DNA from: Smallanthus sonchifolius
Lineage: Eukaryota > Streptophyta > Magnoliopsida > Asterales > Asteraceae
Direction of reading: 5' to 3'
Length of the DNA: 64,000 nucleotides
NCBI GenBank assembly: GCA_023525975.1
Contig: CM042022.1
Coordinates: 64,748,001 to 64,812,000 of the forward strand
Positions 46,021-57,476 of this stretch are shown piece by piece. Numbering within the stretch: position 1 is the stretch's first letter; each line of letters begins with the position of its first letter. Made by a program: the position numbers and the translations under genes. Below the pieces are notes generated by a model, which was not told the origin of the DNA, made no database searches, and saw nothing but the letters and a program-made list of their open reading frames with translations.

Positions 46021-46860
46021 CGAGTGGGCAAAGAACTTTGGTTCAAGGAAGGTGTGATATGACATGGTACAGCTGTACTTGTTGAGTCGGATTGACGTGT
46101 TAGTTTCTTATTCGATTCGGAGGAAACCAGGTGACTAATTACACTTAGATAAAATATGGTGTCATCTTGTCTACCGTTTGAGTATTCATATTTGACTGAA
46201 TGAATTACTAAATAGTGAACGGTGTCGAATACCATTTGGTTTTGTGCTATTGGTTGTCGGGCAACTAAGAATCTATGGGGCGATTCAAGATCTATTCAAG
46301 ATCTAGCGTGAAAGATCTTGTATTTTGAGTATGATCGGAAAATCCGCTCAAGGTGGAGAGAAAACCCTAAGTTGATTTAGGGATGTGGCGTATTGAAATT
46401 CAAGTGGGAACTTTGGCGATATAAAAGTTTCCCTTAAAAGGATGGGGTGTATCAGGTTCGAAAACGTGGGAGGCTAAGTCCCCGTTTTGTAGGACCATTC
46501 AGACCTCACTTTAGTTTATAAAGTGGTATGCCATTAGGAGTTACTCGGGGGATCATGTAGACTCCATGAAACATTCATCGTGGTTCATCCACGGGAATAC
46601 GTGGTGAGAGAAGTGGATGTTGCTTCTCATAGCGGTGTTTAGGAGGATGATGAATGATCATCTAGAGGACCCAGTGGCTACCTTAGGTAGCAAGGTGAAA
46701 CGCTTGTGGTATAAGCGGATTAACCAAGCGTTGGTTCGGCGAGATCATTAGATAAGGGGCGGAAACTACTCGGGAATCTGAGGATAGGTAGTCGAGCGTT
46801 ACCCTAATCTTTTGGTGGATCGGGTTTCGGGGACGAAACCCAAAATAAGGGGGAGTGATT
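46021..46860 (+). mobile_element. Family A internal copy 2, right part
   Basis: The family A interior continues after G and aligns to 2215-3047. It includes the LSPRFVGPF integrase C-terminal block (about 46472-46502), the chromodomain-like relic (about 46665-46815), and the gacgaaacc plus agggggagtg terminus directly before LTR-2. 46021-46025 is the right TSD of G. Confidence 0.85.
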
Positions 46861-48064
46861 TGTAACGAACCAACTTTTGGGTTTACCCTATAATATATTA
46901 ATTATATTTTAGGGGGTGTTTTTAAATAAAAGTAAGTTGGAGGATGCCTTTTAATTGATGGAACTACCTAGTTTGGGTTAGGAGGAGTCATTTTGATAGA
47001 TGGAGGGGGTTGTTTTGTATTTAACACACACTCAATTTATGTTAAATAAATAGATGGAAGGGGCTATTTGGGAATTTGGGAAACTAGGAGTTTGGGTGAA
47101 ATTAGGTGGAACCCAAATGGGTCAGAATGGGGGAATGTTTATGTAGGGAGGTTAAAACTTGTTTAAAGTGCAATTAATCAAGTTTAGAATGGATGTAATC
47201 CATAAGGTATATGGTGGGTGTTAAACCTCAGTTGGTGAATGGTGAAATTGGTGAATTTAGGAGTTTGACTTTAATGGGTCAAACGGATCAACTTGAGTTG
47301 AAAGGTTGAATTCGGTGTTGGAGGTTTGATTAAGGTTGAGTTAATCAAACTAAGTTAGGGTCTTGATCTTTAGATCATAAAGGTGTGTTGGGTGTCTTTA
47401 GTGATCATTGGATTACAAATTGTAATTGGGTTGTATAGGTGATCAAGTGGTAAAGGATCTAACTTGGAAGAGTAAGTGGGATGATCTCTAACTTAAGGTA
47501 AGTGCCTTGCACTTACTTAGTATTTGATAAACTAATGTTGTTACATAAGTAGATAGTATATTGAAGGAATACTTGCTTATGTATTGTTAATATGGTATGT
47601 GGTGTATTGGTATAATTTGACTTAAGTGGACAAGAGTCAAACCATAATGTGGTATGTGGTGTATTGGTGTGTTAGACTTAGGTGGTAAAGAGTAAAACCA
47701 TAATATGGTAAATTGGTGTAATATGACTTATGAGGTAAAAGTCAAAGTAGTATGCTTAATGAGGTTTAAATCTTGGTGTATTGACTTATGTGGTAAAAGT
47801 CAAACTTGTATGCGAACTGTGGTTTGAATAGTGGTAATTTGACTCATGTGGTGAAAAGTCAAACTAGTATGTAAATGTGGTAGATCGTGGTAATATGACT
47901 TATGTGGTAAAGTGTCAAATTGTATGTAAATGTGGTAGATTGTGGTAATTTGACTTTTGTGGTAAAGAGTCAAACTAATATGTCAATATGGTGAAATTGG
48001 TGTAATTGACTTATGCGGTATATAGTCAAATAAAATGTGATAAATTGGTGAAATGGTGCATAGA

Positions 48065-48560
48065 AGTATGTAATACTTCAAAGGGTGGACTTGGAGCCAA
48101 ATACTCCAAGTACGGGAAAGACGAGTTGTGGCACTCGCACCGAGGGGTCGTAAACCCAATAAGAAGTGTGGAATACTTCATAGGGTGGACTTGGAGTCAA
48201 ATACTCCAAGTACGGGTAAGACGAGTTGTGGTACTCGCACCAAGGGGTCGTAAACCCAATAAGAAGTGTGGAATACTTCAAAGGGTGGACTTGGAGTCAA
48301 ATACTCCAAGTACGGGTAAGACGAGTTGGGGTACTCGCACCGAGGGGTCGTGAACCCAATAAGAAGTATGGAATACTTCAAAGGGTGGACTTGGAGTCAA
48401 ATACTTCAAGTACGAGTAAGAAGAGTTGTGGTACTCGCACCGAAGGGTCGTAAACCCAATAAGAAGTGTGGAATACTTCAAAGGGTGGACTTGGAGTCAA
48501 ATATTCCAAGTACGGGTAAGACGAGTTGTGGTTCTCGCACCGAGGCATTGTAAGCCAACT
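48065..48560 (+). repeat. Five tandem 100-bp repeats in LTR-2
   Basis: The monomers start near 48066, 48166, 48266, 48366 and 48466, each with the ACTTGGAGT-N5-ACTCCAAGT and CGAGT-N6-ACTCG dyads. They are better conserved than those in LTR-1. Overlapping ORFs on both strands are by-products of the repeat. Confidence 0.92.
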
Positions 48561-48796
48561 AAAAGGTGATAAGTGGATGGGAGTAAACATGTGTGTGTGT
48601 GTTATTGTTATAAATGTTATATCGATGTCGTATTACACAATGATGCAAACAGGTCGAAATGGGTCGGAATGGTAAATGAGTAGTGGTTCTCGTATGAGGA
48701 TTTTAAAACATTCACAAAATGTTGTTGGTTGCTTATAACGACCGGGGGTCGAGTTGGGACGGTCGGAAAGGTGGAAAACTAAAATTTGTTGTAGGA

Positions 48797-49045
48797 GGAC
48801 ATGGCCATGTCTGATTCTGCACATGGCCATGTCAGAAATCTTTAGTTTCATCAGGTGCACATGGTTATGTCGGTCTGCATATGGCCATGTCTGGGAATTG
48901 TTGTGGGCATCAGGTTCACATGACCATGTCTGATTCTGCACACGACCATATCAGAAATATTTAGTTTCATCAGGTGGACATGGTTATGCCAGTCTGCACA
49001 TGGCCATGCCTGGGAACTGTTATGGGCATCAGGTTCACATGGCCA
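48797..49045 (+). repeat. ACATGGCCATGT palindrome array in LTR-2
   Basis: About eight copies of the 12-bp palindrome and its variants lie in a roughly 118-bp higher-order unit repeated just over twice. This is the counterpart of 24485-24765. Confidence 0.9.
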
Positions 49046-49472
49046 TGTCAGATATCTTGTTTCTTCAAAATTCCTCATTCTTGGGGTATTTGCCTGGGTC
49101 TAACCCACGGGAGTCTAAGGGAGGTTGTATATCATTACTAATGGTGTTATTTATGGTGTTTACTTGTAGGTAAAGCTCCGGTTTGATGTCTCGGGTCAAG
49201 CTTCGTGTTGGATTGGATTCTCAGTTGTTTGGGTGGTCGTAAATGTTGGAGTTATAACTCTCAGTTGGGAGTCATTAAACTTGTTTTGAGCTATCTCATG
49301 GATGTTGAAACTTATTGTTGCTTTTGAGATGTCGGTCTGTCTTTTTAACACAACCTATGTCATTGTCATTTTGTTGTAGTTAACATGAGTTGTTTTACCA
49401 AGAGTGTTTAACGGGACCTACTTCCATGTGATTTTGAAAGTTAAAATCTGTTGAAAATTTTTGGGTGTTACA

Positions 49473-51629
49473 ACTTGGTATTAGAGCAGTGGTTTGAGGG
49501 ATTTGGTGTGCGAGACACCAAAGTCAAACCCATAATGCTCTTGATATGGTCGAGAAATGAGAATCTAACGAAGGCATGACCGAGACTCGGAGCTTAAGGG
49601 TGAAAGGTTAGTAATGATTATCGTCGTTGGTCATTATAATTGGTGTCCAAGGTGAATTATGTGTGCCAAAACTTTTCTTGGGAGTTATCACATGGGGACA
49701 ATGAATATACTTAGGCATAGTATATTACTAATCATGTCTGGCCAGGATGATTAGTAATGTAACATGTCTACGTGTTTTCATGGTGGCTATGTAATAATAA
49801 CCATCACCAAGGAGTAAGTGAAGGTGATTATATATGTATTTATATGTATATAGATATACTTATATACATATACGAGTATAACTTAAGATAGATGCCTATG
49901 GTTATGCTTATACACGTATGACGAGTTGATCGTTTTAACACAGTCGGGGAAAGACTGACGGAGACGGATGTTAGTAGGCGGAAATAGTCAATGAGAGTTG
50001 TCTTAAAGAATCATGTACGAAAGAGTCTACGCGTGTATCGCCTCAGGGATGGGGAGTAGCTTGGAGTTAGTTGGGAGAATTAGATAGAAACATTCTAGTG
50101 GTGGATGGCTAAAGCTTTCTATCTTGTCGTGTTAATCTTCGTTCAAGGAAAATAGGGCTCTTTGAGGCAAGACTTGGAATAAACGTATGAAACCTAGGGA
50201 GCGGGAGGAACAACTTTGGCGAATTAAGGAGGAAGAAAACCTTGTTCCACAAGGGGTTCGTGGTGTGCGAACCAAAGGAGTTAATTAGAGGTGGTTTATT
50301 CGTTGGTTAATCAACAATACATCACCATAATGGTATTGGCATTGAAGCAATCCATTATGATGGGCGGATGGAGTACTACTCGTGGAGAGTAGACTCCGGA
50401 TAATGGTGGATATTAGACTGGAATTCTCAATTCTTAAACTAGCTTTGTCCTCAAGCCATTGTGGATCTTGCAACTGGGAGTTTCTTCACGTGCGTTAGAC
50501 CTTGTGAGACAATCAAAGGATTATAGGCATGTCGTATGACTAAGTGTGGTCTTGCCTAAATCTTGGAGTATCGGAGGGTTGAAGATAGATCGGCTTTCTC
50601 GATGCTATCGGTTGACTTATAGAGTGGATTCTCCTTCAAGGAAATCAAACTCAGGAAACTAGTGGGGCGTGAGGAGGAATTAGTGGTGGCTTCAAGAAAG
50701 CCAAATATTCTAGCCGAGCTAGAAATCCCTTTGGAGAGGCAATACTTGTTGTTGCCATATGTGTGGAAGTTACATAGGTGGAATGATGGGACACACTACG
50801 CCATAGTGTTCTAGTCCTAATCATGTATGCTACGGTGGTTACAAGTGAGGACACATTCAAAGTGAACGTCCCAAGTTTATAGCACGCGAATGAAAGTGGG
50901 AGAAAATAGAAACTTTAAGGCTGTCGAGCGAAACATTTCTAAACTACCAAAGACGGAGCTGGAGTCTTTTGGCATAATTGTTTGATTATATTTTATGTGA
51001 ATCGGTGGATTCGGAGGTGATCAACATTGCGGATTTCATAATGTTGACAAATGTATGAGTTAATAATTGAAAGATGTGGGTGAAACAATCACATGGAATG
51101 AAGTCCTAAGATTGCAGTGGAATTAGTAACCGTATCGACCTCGTGTATGACTAAAGGGTGATGTGTTGACCCGTTCTCACCTAGAGACGATGAAACACGT
51201 GGCGCATGAATTGGTGTATACCTTGCTTATGCCATTGGCACCAACCGGGGAAATGGAATACTTGATGTTCCAGTTGCAATGAAGTTCATGAGGGTTCTAT
51301 ACCCGAATGTCTATTCTTTGGGTGTAACCATTCTCTTGAGGAAAAGAAGAATGGAAGAATGTATACGTACATTTGTCGGGTTTGAACGGGTGTCTAGGTC
51401 CTACTTCAACAATGAAGGTAGATGAGGACGCTATCCCATGAATGGTATCATTTCCGTTATGTATACTATGGGATTATGGAGGTAAGTTTTTGGCTCATTA
51501 GAAGTTACGCAGCTGTGTGGATCATGTGAAAGGTGTGTAGACACATGTATGTTAATACGGTTGTCGTTTATTCGATGATACTCGTTTCTATCTTCGAAGC
51601 AAGTCGTTCCAACTCATTATCTTCGTGTG
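49473..51629 (+). mobile_element. Family A internal copy 3, left part
   Basis: The PBS (TGGTATTAGAGC, 49476-49487, one change) is followed by the leader and by sequence aligned to positions 1-1680 of copy 1. A deletion of about 60 bp lies near 50432. The gag knuckle (about 50820-50870) and RT relics (about 51225-51480) recur. The copy is cut by D at 51630, and its remainder must lie beyond the window. Confidence 0.85.
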
Positions 51630-52343
51630 TGTAGGATCGGTGAATACAAGATGGTTCTATTCTAGTTGAGATTGCCGAAAACAATCACAACTAAGCAATG
51701 TAAACAAGTAAACAAGAAAAATACTGATAAATGCAATTTGTATTTAGCTTCAAAGATTACAAGATTACCGAGAAAACTCTTAAGTAAAAGCATATGTATA
51801 CAATGACTCTAAATACTACTTATATAGTAAATTAGAATCAAGACAGAACCTTGATTCTAAGGATCAAATCTAACACAAGCCGTTGATCTTGTATTGAAGC
51901 TATTCTACATGTAACGACTATAAATACTACAAAAGTTGTCTTTACTCAAACGTCTTCTTAGGCGTCATTGCTTAAGTCCTTGGAAGAAGAGCGTCGTTGT
52001 CTTTTATTGTCCTGCACCAGTAACATTCTTTCTGCGTGGAGTGTGTCAGTGTTGCAGCAGAAAGTTGTCAGTGGTAATGGTTGCTTTATCGAAGCCAGTC
52101 AGCTGCAAGGTTTGATCTTCAGAGGGAATGGCTATCAGCAGCGATGTTGTTGATAAGCAGCAAGACACAACTGTCCACAGCTGCTGATGATTTGCCTATC
52201 AGCAGCAACTTTGGTCTTTAGCGGATAAGGCTATCTGCAACAGATTTGTTCTTCAGCAGACGAACAAGTATCTGCTGCAGATAAGCTTATCCGCAGCAGT
52301 TTGTACTTAGAGAACTTTGTAGCCATCAGTCTTTATTTCTACA
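51630..52343 (-). mobile_element. D 3' LTR
   Basis: This 714-bp LTR in its own orientation starts TGTAGAAATAAAG and ends CGATCCTACA. GCTGCTGAT/ATCAGCAGC dyads fill 52050-52300, and a TATATAA box is on the minus strand near 51826-51820. The LTR borders are fixed by the polypurine tract on one side and family A sequence on the other. Confidence 0.88.
52050..52300 (-). repeat. GATAAG/CTTATC dyad cluster in the D LTR
   Basis: Diverged copies of a GCTGCTGATAAG...CTTATCAGCAGC motif occur about every 35-50 bp. The best is a 28-bp near-perfect palindrome at 52272-52299, with arms CTGCTGCAGATAAG and CTTATCCGCAGCAG (one mismatch). Related copies are in the D 3' non-coding region (56985-57245) and gag tail (63392-63465). 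Confidence 0.85.
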
Positions 52344-52354
52344 AACTCCCCCTA
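52344..52354 (-). other. Polypurine tract of D
   Basis: On the minus strand ctagggggagtt directly precedes the TGTAGAAAT start of the 3' LTR. It is the same GGGGGAG type as in C1 and C2. Confidence 0.85.
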
Positions 52355-52535
52355 GACTGATGCTATCAAAACTCTCTTACTGCTTTTGCTGCTGAAGCTT
52401 TTCCATGTTGCAGACTATCCTTTTTACCTCATAGCCTCTTGGGTCCTGGCTGAGATTGTTTAGAGGAAGCTCATATAGAGTCTTTATGTCTTTGCTTGGC
52501 ATTTTGAAGATGGCCTTGCTTGAACATATCATCTT

Positions 52536-53324
52536 CTATCCTTTAACATCAATCAAGATAAACTCGTTGGTATCAGCCTTGAAGGACCAACTGGTGAATG
52601 GAGAATGGGTTTGAAGAGGTTTGGCATCAATGATTACATCTTTACTAGGGTTGAAGTGATGTTTGATCACTAGCAAAAGATGTATCCCACCTTCATTCTC
52701 TGGCTCATGGGCTTCACCCAACTCCATCATTCTTCTTAGTTCTGAGTCTGGGAGTTGCAATACCACATCAACAGATTTATAGATATATCTTTTCAGTTCT
52801 TCCTTTCCCCTGAAAACTTCAAACCATTTATCTTGACTGTTATAGAACCAGACAATTATTTCTCTTGAGTCTTCTGGTATGATGGTAGGTTTGGTTTTCT
52901 TCTTGGAAGGCTGCTGATGAGGAGGAGCTGGGTGGAAGGATTTGGACTTTGTGGGTGGAGAGGAGGGAGGTCTAGGACTAAGAGTGAAAGGTTGTTGAAT
53001 AGAGGAAGTGGTGGATGAGGGAAAAGGCTTGAGTTTCTTTTGTTTCCTTTCATCTTCTTGATTAATCACCCTCTTCTTTGAGCCTTTTTTCCCCAGTCTT
53101 TCTTCATCTTCCTTCTTGACTTTAAAATAAAGGGCTTGTAGGTTCATGATTCTAATGGGACACAGCCTTTTTCCACTCTCTCCTCTAGCCTTTAGGAAGT
53201 CATTCATGACCTTCCTTTCTTCATGGGTTCTTTTGTTAAAGGCAATGGTCGTCTTGGATTTCTGTTTGGCTTTTTCTTCTTCTTCAGCCCTTTTCTTATT
53301 TTCCAATTGACCTTGCTGACCCAT
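52536..53324 (-). pseudogene. D extra ORF, C-terminal part
   Basis: A 262-codon frame with a Lys/Glu-rich N-terminal half is followed by a globular part with REIIVWFYNSQDKW, LPDSELRRMMELG and a final WSFKADTNEFILIDVKG. The order parallels the C1 extra ORF C-terminus (RIISWFYDND, LPRCEMNGLA, WWYVDVNTGE), though identity is low. The true start is upstream, and the frame is separated from the middle part by stops near 53330-53490. Function is unknown. Confidence 0.7.
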
Positions 53325-53487
53325 GAAGGCTATGTAGATTTCTTTATTTGATAGTTTCTCAAGGTAGTCTGCATCCTTACCTTGAGAAATCAGAGCCTCT
53401 ATCCACTCCTATCTCATTTATTTGGCTAGATCAGAATCAGTTATTCTGAACTTAGCCTCTTCCTTTTTCTTCTTCGTCTTTATTGAA

Positions 53488-55703
53488 TTATTCCTGCAGT
53501 TGAAGAGCTAGAGCTTCATCTTCTTGAATTTGAGAAGTTGTAGGAATCTTGACTTTCAGATCATCTAGCTGCTTAGCATAGAGCTGGATTTGTTGTTCTC
53601 TAAGGAGTATGGCGGTTTTTCTTTCTTGTCTTTTTCTTAATTCAGCAATCTCCTCTTCTTCTCTTCTTCTTCTTCTTTCCTCCATTTCCTTCTTCTCTTT
53701 CAATAACCTTTCTTCATCTTCTTCTATCATAGGTCTCTTCCCCTTGTCTTTGCTGGATGCCTCTGCTTTAGCTTCATGGACCACAACAGCAGATGTAAGA
53801 GATGTTGTTGGGATCTCAGCTTCAGCTTCATTGGCATTTTGTAGAATGGACAAGGGAAGGACACTTTCTTCATCTTCTTCCCATTCAAGACCTGTCACTG
53901 CTTTCCATTCTTTCTTCATCTTTTCCTTTTCTCTTCTTCTGGATCTTCTACTGTTTTAATCTGACAGTTGGAGAGGAAAGAAAGGATAGGTCTGCGTCGG
54001 AGTTGGAGTCATCTATTGCAAGTCGTCCTTCCTTTTCAAGCTTAGCTTTGATGGTTTTTATCATTGCTTGACTCTCTAAGGAATTTACATTGCATATATG
54101 TGTTCTAAGCTCGAAGACCTTGTGCAGGAAGTCTGAATTTAAGAGTAGGATCTCATTGATGTTGATTGAGAGAGATGATCCATTACTCAGGAAGAATGTG
54201 AAGTCAGAAGACCTAGTGTTTGACCATCCTAACACTTCCAAGTCTCTGACCACTGTGTTGTACATAAATCTTCTCCAGCAAAGAGCTTCTTCTTTTGTTA
54301 AAGTACTGCTCCTGATCCGGTCAAGTCTTCTTGGAGCCAGTTTTTGTTCTACTGCTATTGAAGATTCTGCATGGTCTTTCGGATAGGCCACCTTGTTTGC
54401 TTCTTCTAATAGTGTTTCAAACCAGGGCAGATTTTCCTCTATTAAGTCTTCGAACCTACTGATTGCAAGTTCTGCTGAGAGATCTGTAGAGGTGTTGGTG
54501 CAGCTGGATAGGTACAGTTCAAGCACTTGGAGTGGATTTAGTGCATTCCAGTAAGCTCTTCTACCCCACTGAACTCCATTCCAATTAAGAATCTCTCAGT
54601 TGAACCATCATACCCCCAAGCTAGTATGGAGTCAAATTCTAGCTTATTTGAAGACAGTGTGAGTTGGGGGCAGTGGTTTGACTTATTATGGCTGCGGCTT
54701 CAGGAAGCATGTTGAATGATGGAGGCGTGTCTTCATTGTGACTTTCATTCTGTAACTCCTCATCAATAGCTCGGACAACTAACTTCCAATCCTCAGTGAT
54801 TTATTCCTCTTCATCTACTGACTCTGGCAAGTCATGAACTTGAATGAAAGCATGTCTGAATAGAGAACTTTGAAAGGTTTTCTGCTCTTGTATCCATTCG
54901 TCGAAGCTGTCAGCATCGTCTTCCACAGCAACTATCTCCCCCTTTTTGGTTGCATCAGTGCACAGAGTCTAGTCAATTTGAGTGCCCACTGAGACAAGGG
55001 AGGGAGTATTCACTGGAGGGCATTGATGGGCTTCATGCATAGAGACTTGGTTCCTTAGTTTTGAGATTTCGGCCTCTAGCATTTCCACCCTGGCCGTCAA
55101 TTCCATGTTATGAAGTTTCAGTCTATCCTCATCTACAGTTATGGAATCCTTGGATCCAGATGGGGCCTTAGGCCTAGCCTCTGCATCCCCATCACCCTGG
55201 TTTTCTTGGCACCTAGGATTCCTCTCAGTGAAGAGTGATTCAAAGGAAACATCCTCACTGTGAGTTGCCGTTGGTAGGGTCATAGTGATGTTATCACTGT
55301 CCTCCAGGTCAGTTGATGTACCAGGAGTAGTGACAGCCATTTCCACGTTCACTCTATTAGTACTCCCAGATTGAACCTTCTTGGGTGAAGAACTTGGGTT
55401 AGGTGCACTAGCAGCCAAGTCAATCAATACCTTCGAGATAGTGGTTGTTGGAGAAGGTATATCATCTTGACAAGGTGCCTCTGCACTTAAGTTCGGAGAA
55501 GAAAAATAATGGAATGGCTCAGTGGGTTGTTCTATGGATCCGGGATGTGATCCTGATCCTAATAGAGAAGCTTCCAAGGAAGTCTCTCTAATAATGTGGC
55601 TATCCCTTTTGATATTCTCATCAGAATTTTGGGATTCTGAATGAGGGCTTTTAGGTTGGGATTGGGCCTTTAAGACAAGAAGAGAAGGAGTCTTCTCGCT
55701 CAT
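53488..55703 (-). pseudogene. D extra ORF, middle part (three frames)
   Basis: Three fragments in different frames (55703-54969, 54526-53948 and 53919-53488) read in order on the minus strand. The first is Ser/Thr-rich and ends in a coiled coil (MELTARVEMLEAEISKLRNQ). The second is a mixed alpha-helical stretch (LCWRRFMYNTVVRDLEVL) with no match I recognise. The third is a strongly charged coiled coil (RRRRREEEEIAELRKRQE). At least two frameshifts separate them. This variable middle corresponds to the Gln-rich and coiled-coil middle of the C1 ORF. Confidence 0.65.
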
Positions 55704-55781
55704 TTTTCTAGTATATTTTGCGGCAACTGGGGCCCTTTGTTCCAGTTGAACGATAACATCAAAAATAGGTGTAACTAATTT

Positions 55782-56689
55782 CTATGCCTGTGCATCCTTA
55801 GTAGTATGCACAGGGGTTCGAACAGTGGAAGCAGATTGTTGTTCAGGATGTGAGGAGGAGGGTGTGGGATCAGTATCAGCTGGGATTGCTGAACTGTCAC
55901 CCTGGGTACTTTGTATGTTCATCATTGTAGATAACAATGGAACATTGACCCTAGAGAACTTTTTGGAAACAGTTCTCATACTTTGGAAAATGTTATTTTT
56001 ATGTCCTAGCATAAGATAGATTTTTGCAGATTTTGAAAATCTTTTAATTCGTTATTGAAAACTTCCTACAAGAATCTTGGGTACATAAAAAATGATTTTT
56101 TTGCACCTTCTTGAAGGTTATATCTCAAGCCTTCAAAGATGAGATGTGCAAAGTTGAAACCCTGGCTAGAAACCATACCATGAATAACAGAGGCGAGAGC
56201 AGAACTCACTTGCTGCCATCCAATTCTCTTCTGGGATATGCATTGTAGAAGAGTGTGGCATAGAAACTTCCATGGAGGGCCCATCAGCGCCATTTCGATT
56301 GTGTACTCGTTATGGTTTCCAGTGTACCCTATGGATACAAAGGTCCTCATGTATTCTTCTTTTGAGTATGAATTGGCGGCCCCCTCGTCTTGAAGCTTGA
56401 GGTGTTTTCTGAGAGTAGCTTCAGTGACGATGATATCTTTGCCGTCTACCGTGGCTTGGATTTGGGGAATCCCCTGTTCGGTAGAGTAGACGGCGGTGTT
56501 CCAAAAATCCTCCATATGAGGGATATATATGGTAGGGTTGACGATTAGTGCAAAATATATCTTTGAACGACAGAGAAAATCGATCATATCATCGAACCCT
56601 TCGGAATTCTTTCCTTTAACCAGGTATGCAGTGAGATTGTGGTAGGGAGAAAACTTCTCATTAGGATGGTTTATGTCGACCTCTGCCAT
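55782..56689 (-). pseudogene. D extra ORF, N-terminal domain
   Basis: The frame 56689-56066 starts MAEVDINHPNEKF and carries PHMEDFWNTAVYS, IIVTEATLRKHLKLQDEG, PPWKFLCHTLLQCIS, FNFAHLIFEGL and FFMYPRFL. Each block matches the C1 extra ORF N-terminus in order (IQQFWDT, AISEETIRAALSLG, KWRYFMHVIIQCLS, FNFARYIYREM, FLMYPRF). A stop after PRFL is followed by a frame change into the fragment 56012-55782. This is the best-conserved part of the extra ORF between the two elements. Function is unknown. Confidence 0.8.
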
Positions 56690-56699
56690 TTTATTAGGT

Positions 56700-57307
56700 T
56701 TGGAGGGAAAGAGGAAGGTTTTTGAAAGGTGGTTAAGGATGGAGAGCTTTGAATGTTATGGATGCTTAAGAGAAAGAGATAGGAGTTAGGGTGAAATTGA
56801 ATGTGAAGAGGTGGTGAAGAAAATTGATTTGTGTTATAACGGCAGAGGAGGGAAAAAGCAAAATGATTTGTACAGTACAACCTTATTCATGTTTTATTGT
56901 TACAGCTGTAATACACTAAAGCAGTTATGGTAAAGACTAAGGTAATTTTTACAGTGGGTAAAAGTTAATTTGGACTTATTTTTTACCCATCAGCAGCAAA
57001 CTTGGTTACTGCGGATGGTTAAGCCTATCTGCTGCAAGCTTAGTTGTGGCGGATATTTAAGTCTGTCAGCAGCAAACTCAATTTCTGCCGATGGATGCAA
57101 TGATCCGCAGCAAGGGTGTTGCTGCTGACAGCCTTAAAGCTATCCACATGAAATTTGTTCCTGCTGATAACTTAAAGCGGTCAGTAGCAAAATCTTTGAT
57201 GCTGCTTATTAAACCTGTCAGCACCAAAAATGGATGCTGCTGACTTATAACTTTTATTTATAACAAGAGACAAACACATTTACAAAAAAAAAAATTTTAG
57301 TGACATA
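56700..57307 (-). other. D spacer between pol and extra ORF, with dyad repeats
   Basis: No gene is supported. 56985-57245 holds about six diverged copies of the CAGCAGCAAA...CTGCGGAT...TAAGCCTATC unit (about 45-50 bp), the same dyad family as the LTR. The position is equivalent to the palindrome islands of C1 upstream of its extra ORF. Confidence 0.8.
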
Positions 57308-57471
57308 TTTTAATCAAAGTTCATCATACCAATAGATTCAACTAAATATCAAAATCTAGCTTCATCAAACGCTTTTGTAAATAAATCAACATATTACTCA
57401 TTGGTATGAACTTTGGTTAAAATAATTCTCTTTTTCTCAGCTTGATCTCTTATGAAGTGATACCTGATGTC
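57308..57471 (-). pseudogene. pol: D pol, C-terminal end of RNase H
   Basis: The minus strand reads DIRYHFIRDQAEKK and, after a stop, DLFTKAFDEARF, then a stop and ESIGMMNFD. This is the standard copia RNase H tail; C1 has IRYHFIRDCAEKR and DLFTKPFDRSRF. It continues 59929-60083, from which it is separated by the solo LTR. Confidence 0.88.
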
Positions 57472-57476
57472 AATGT

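Larger units (their letters stand above)
46861..49472 (+). mobile_element. Family A LTR-2, uninterrupted
   Basis: This 2,612-bp LTR starts TGTAAC and ends GTTACA. It contains the TTTGACT hairpin array (about 47605-48040), five 100-bp monomers (48065-48560) and the ACATGGCCATGT array (48797-49045). It is preceded by a polypurine tract and followed by a PBS, so it is flanked by internal sequence on both sides. Confidence 0.92.

Noticed and set aside
51968..52153. Plus-strand 61-codon ORF in the D LTR
   Set aside because: It overlaps the D LTR dyad cluster and runs antisense to the element, with no support as a gene.
53609..54386. Plus-strand Ser/Leu-rich ORFs opposite the D extra ORF
   Set aside because: They are antisense shadows of Glu/Lys/Arg-rich coiled-coil coding sequence on the minus strand.
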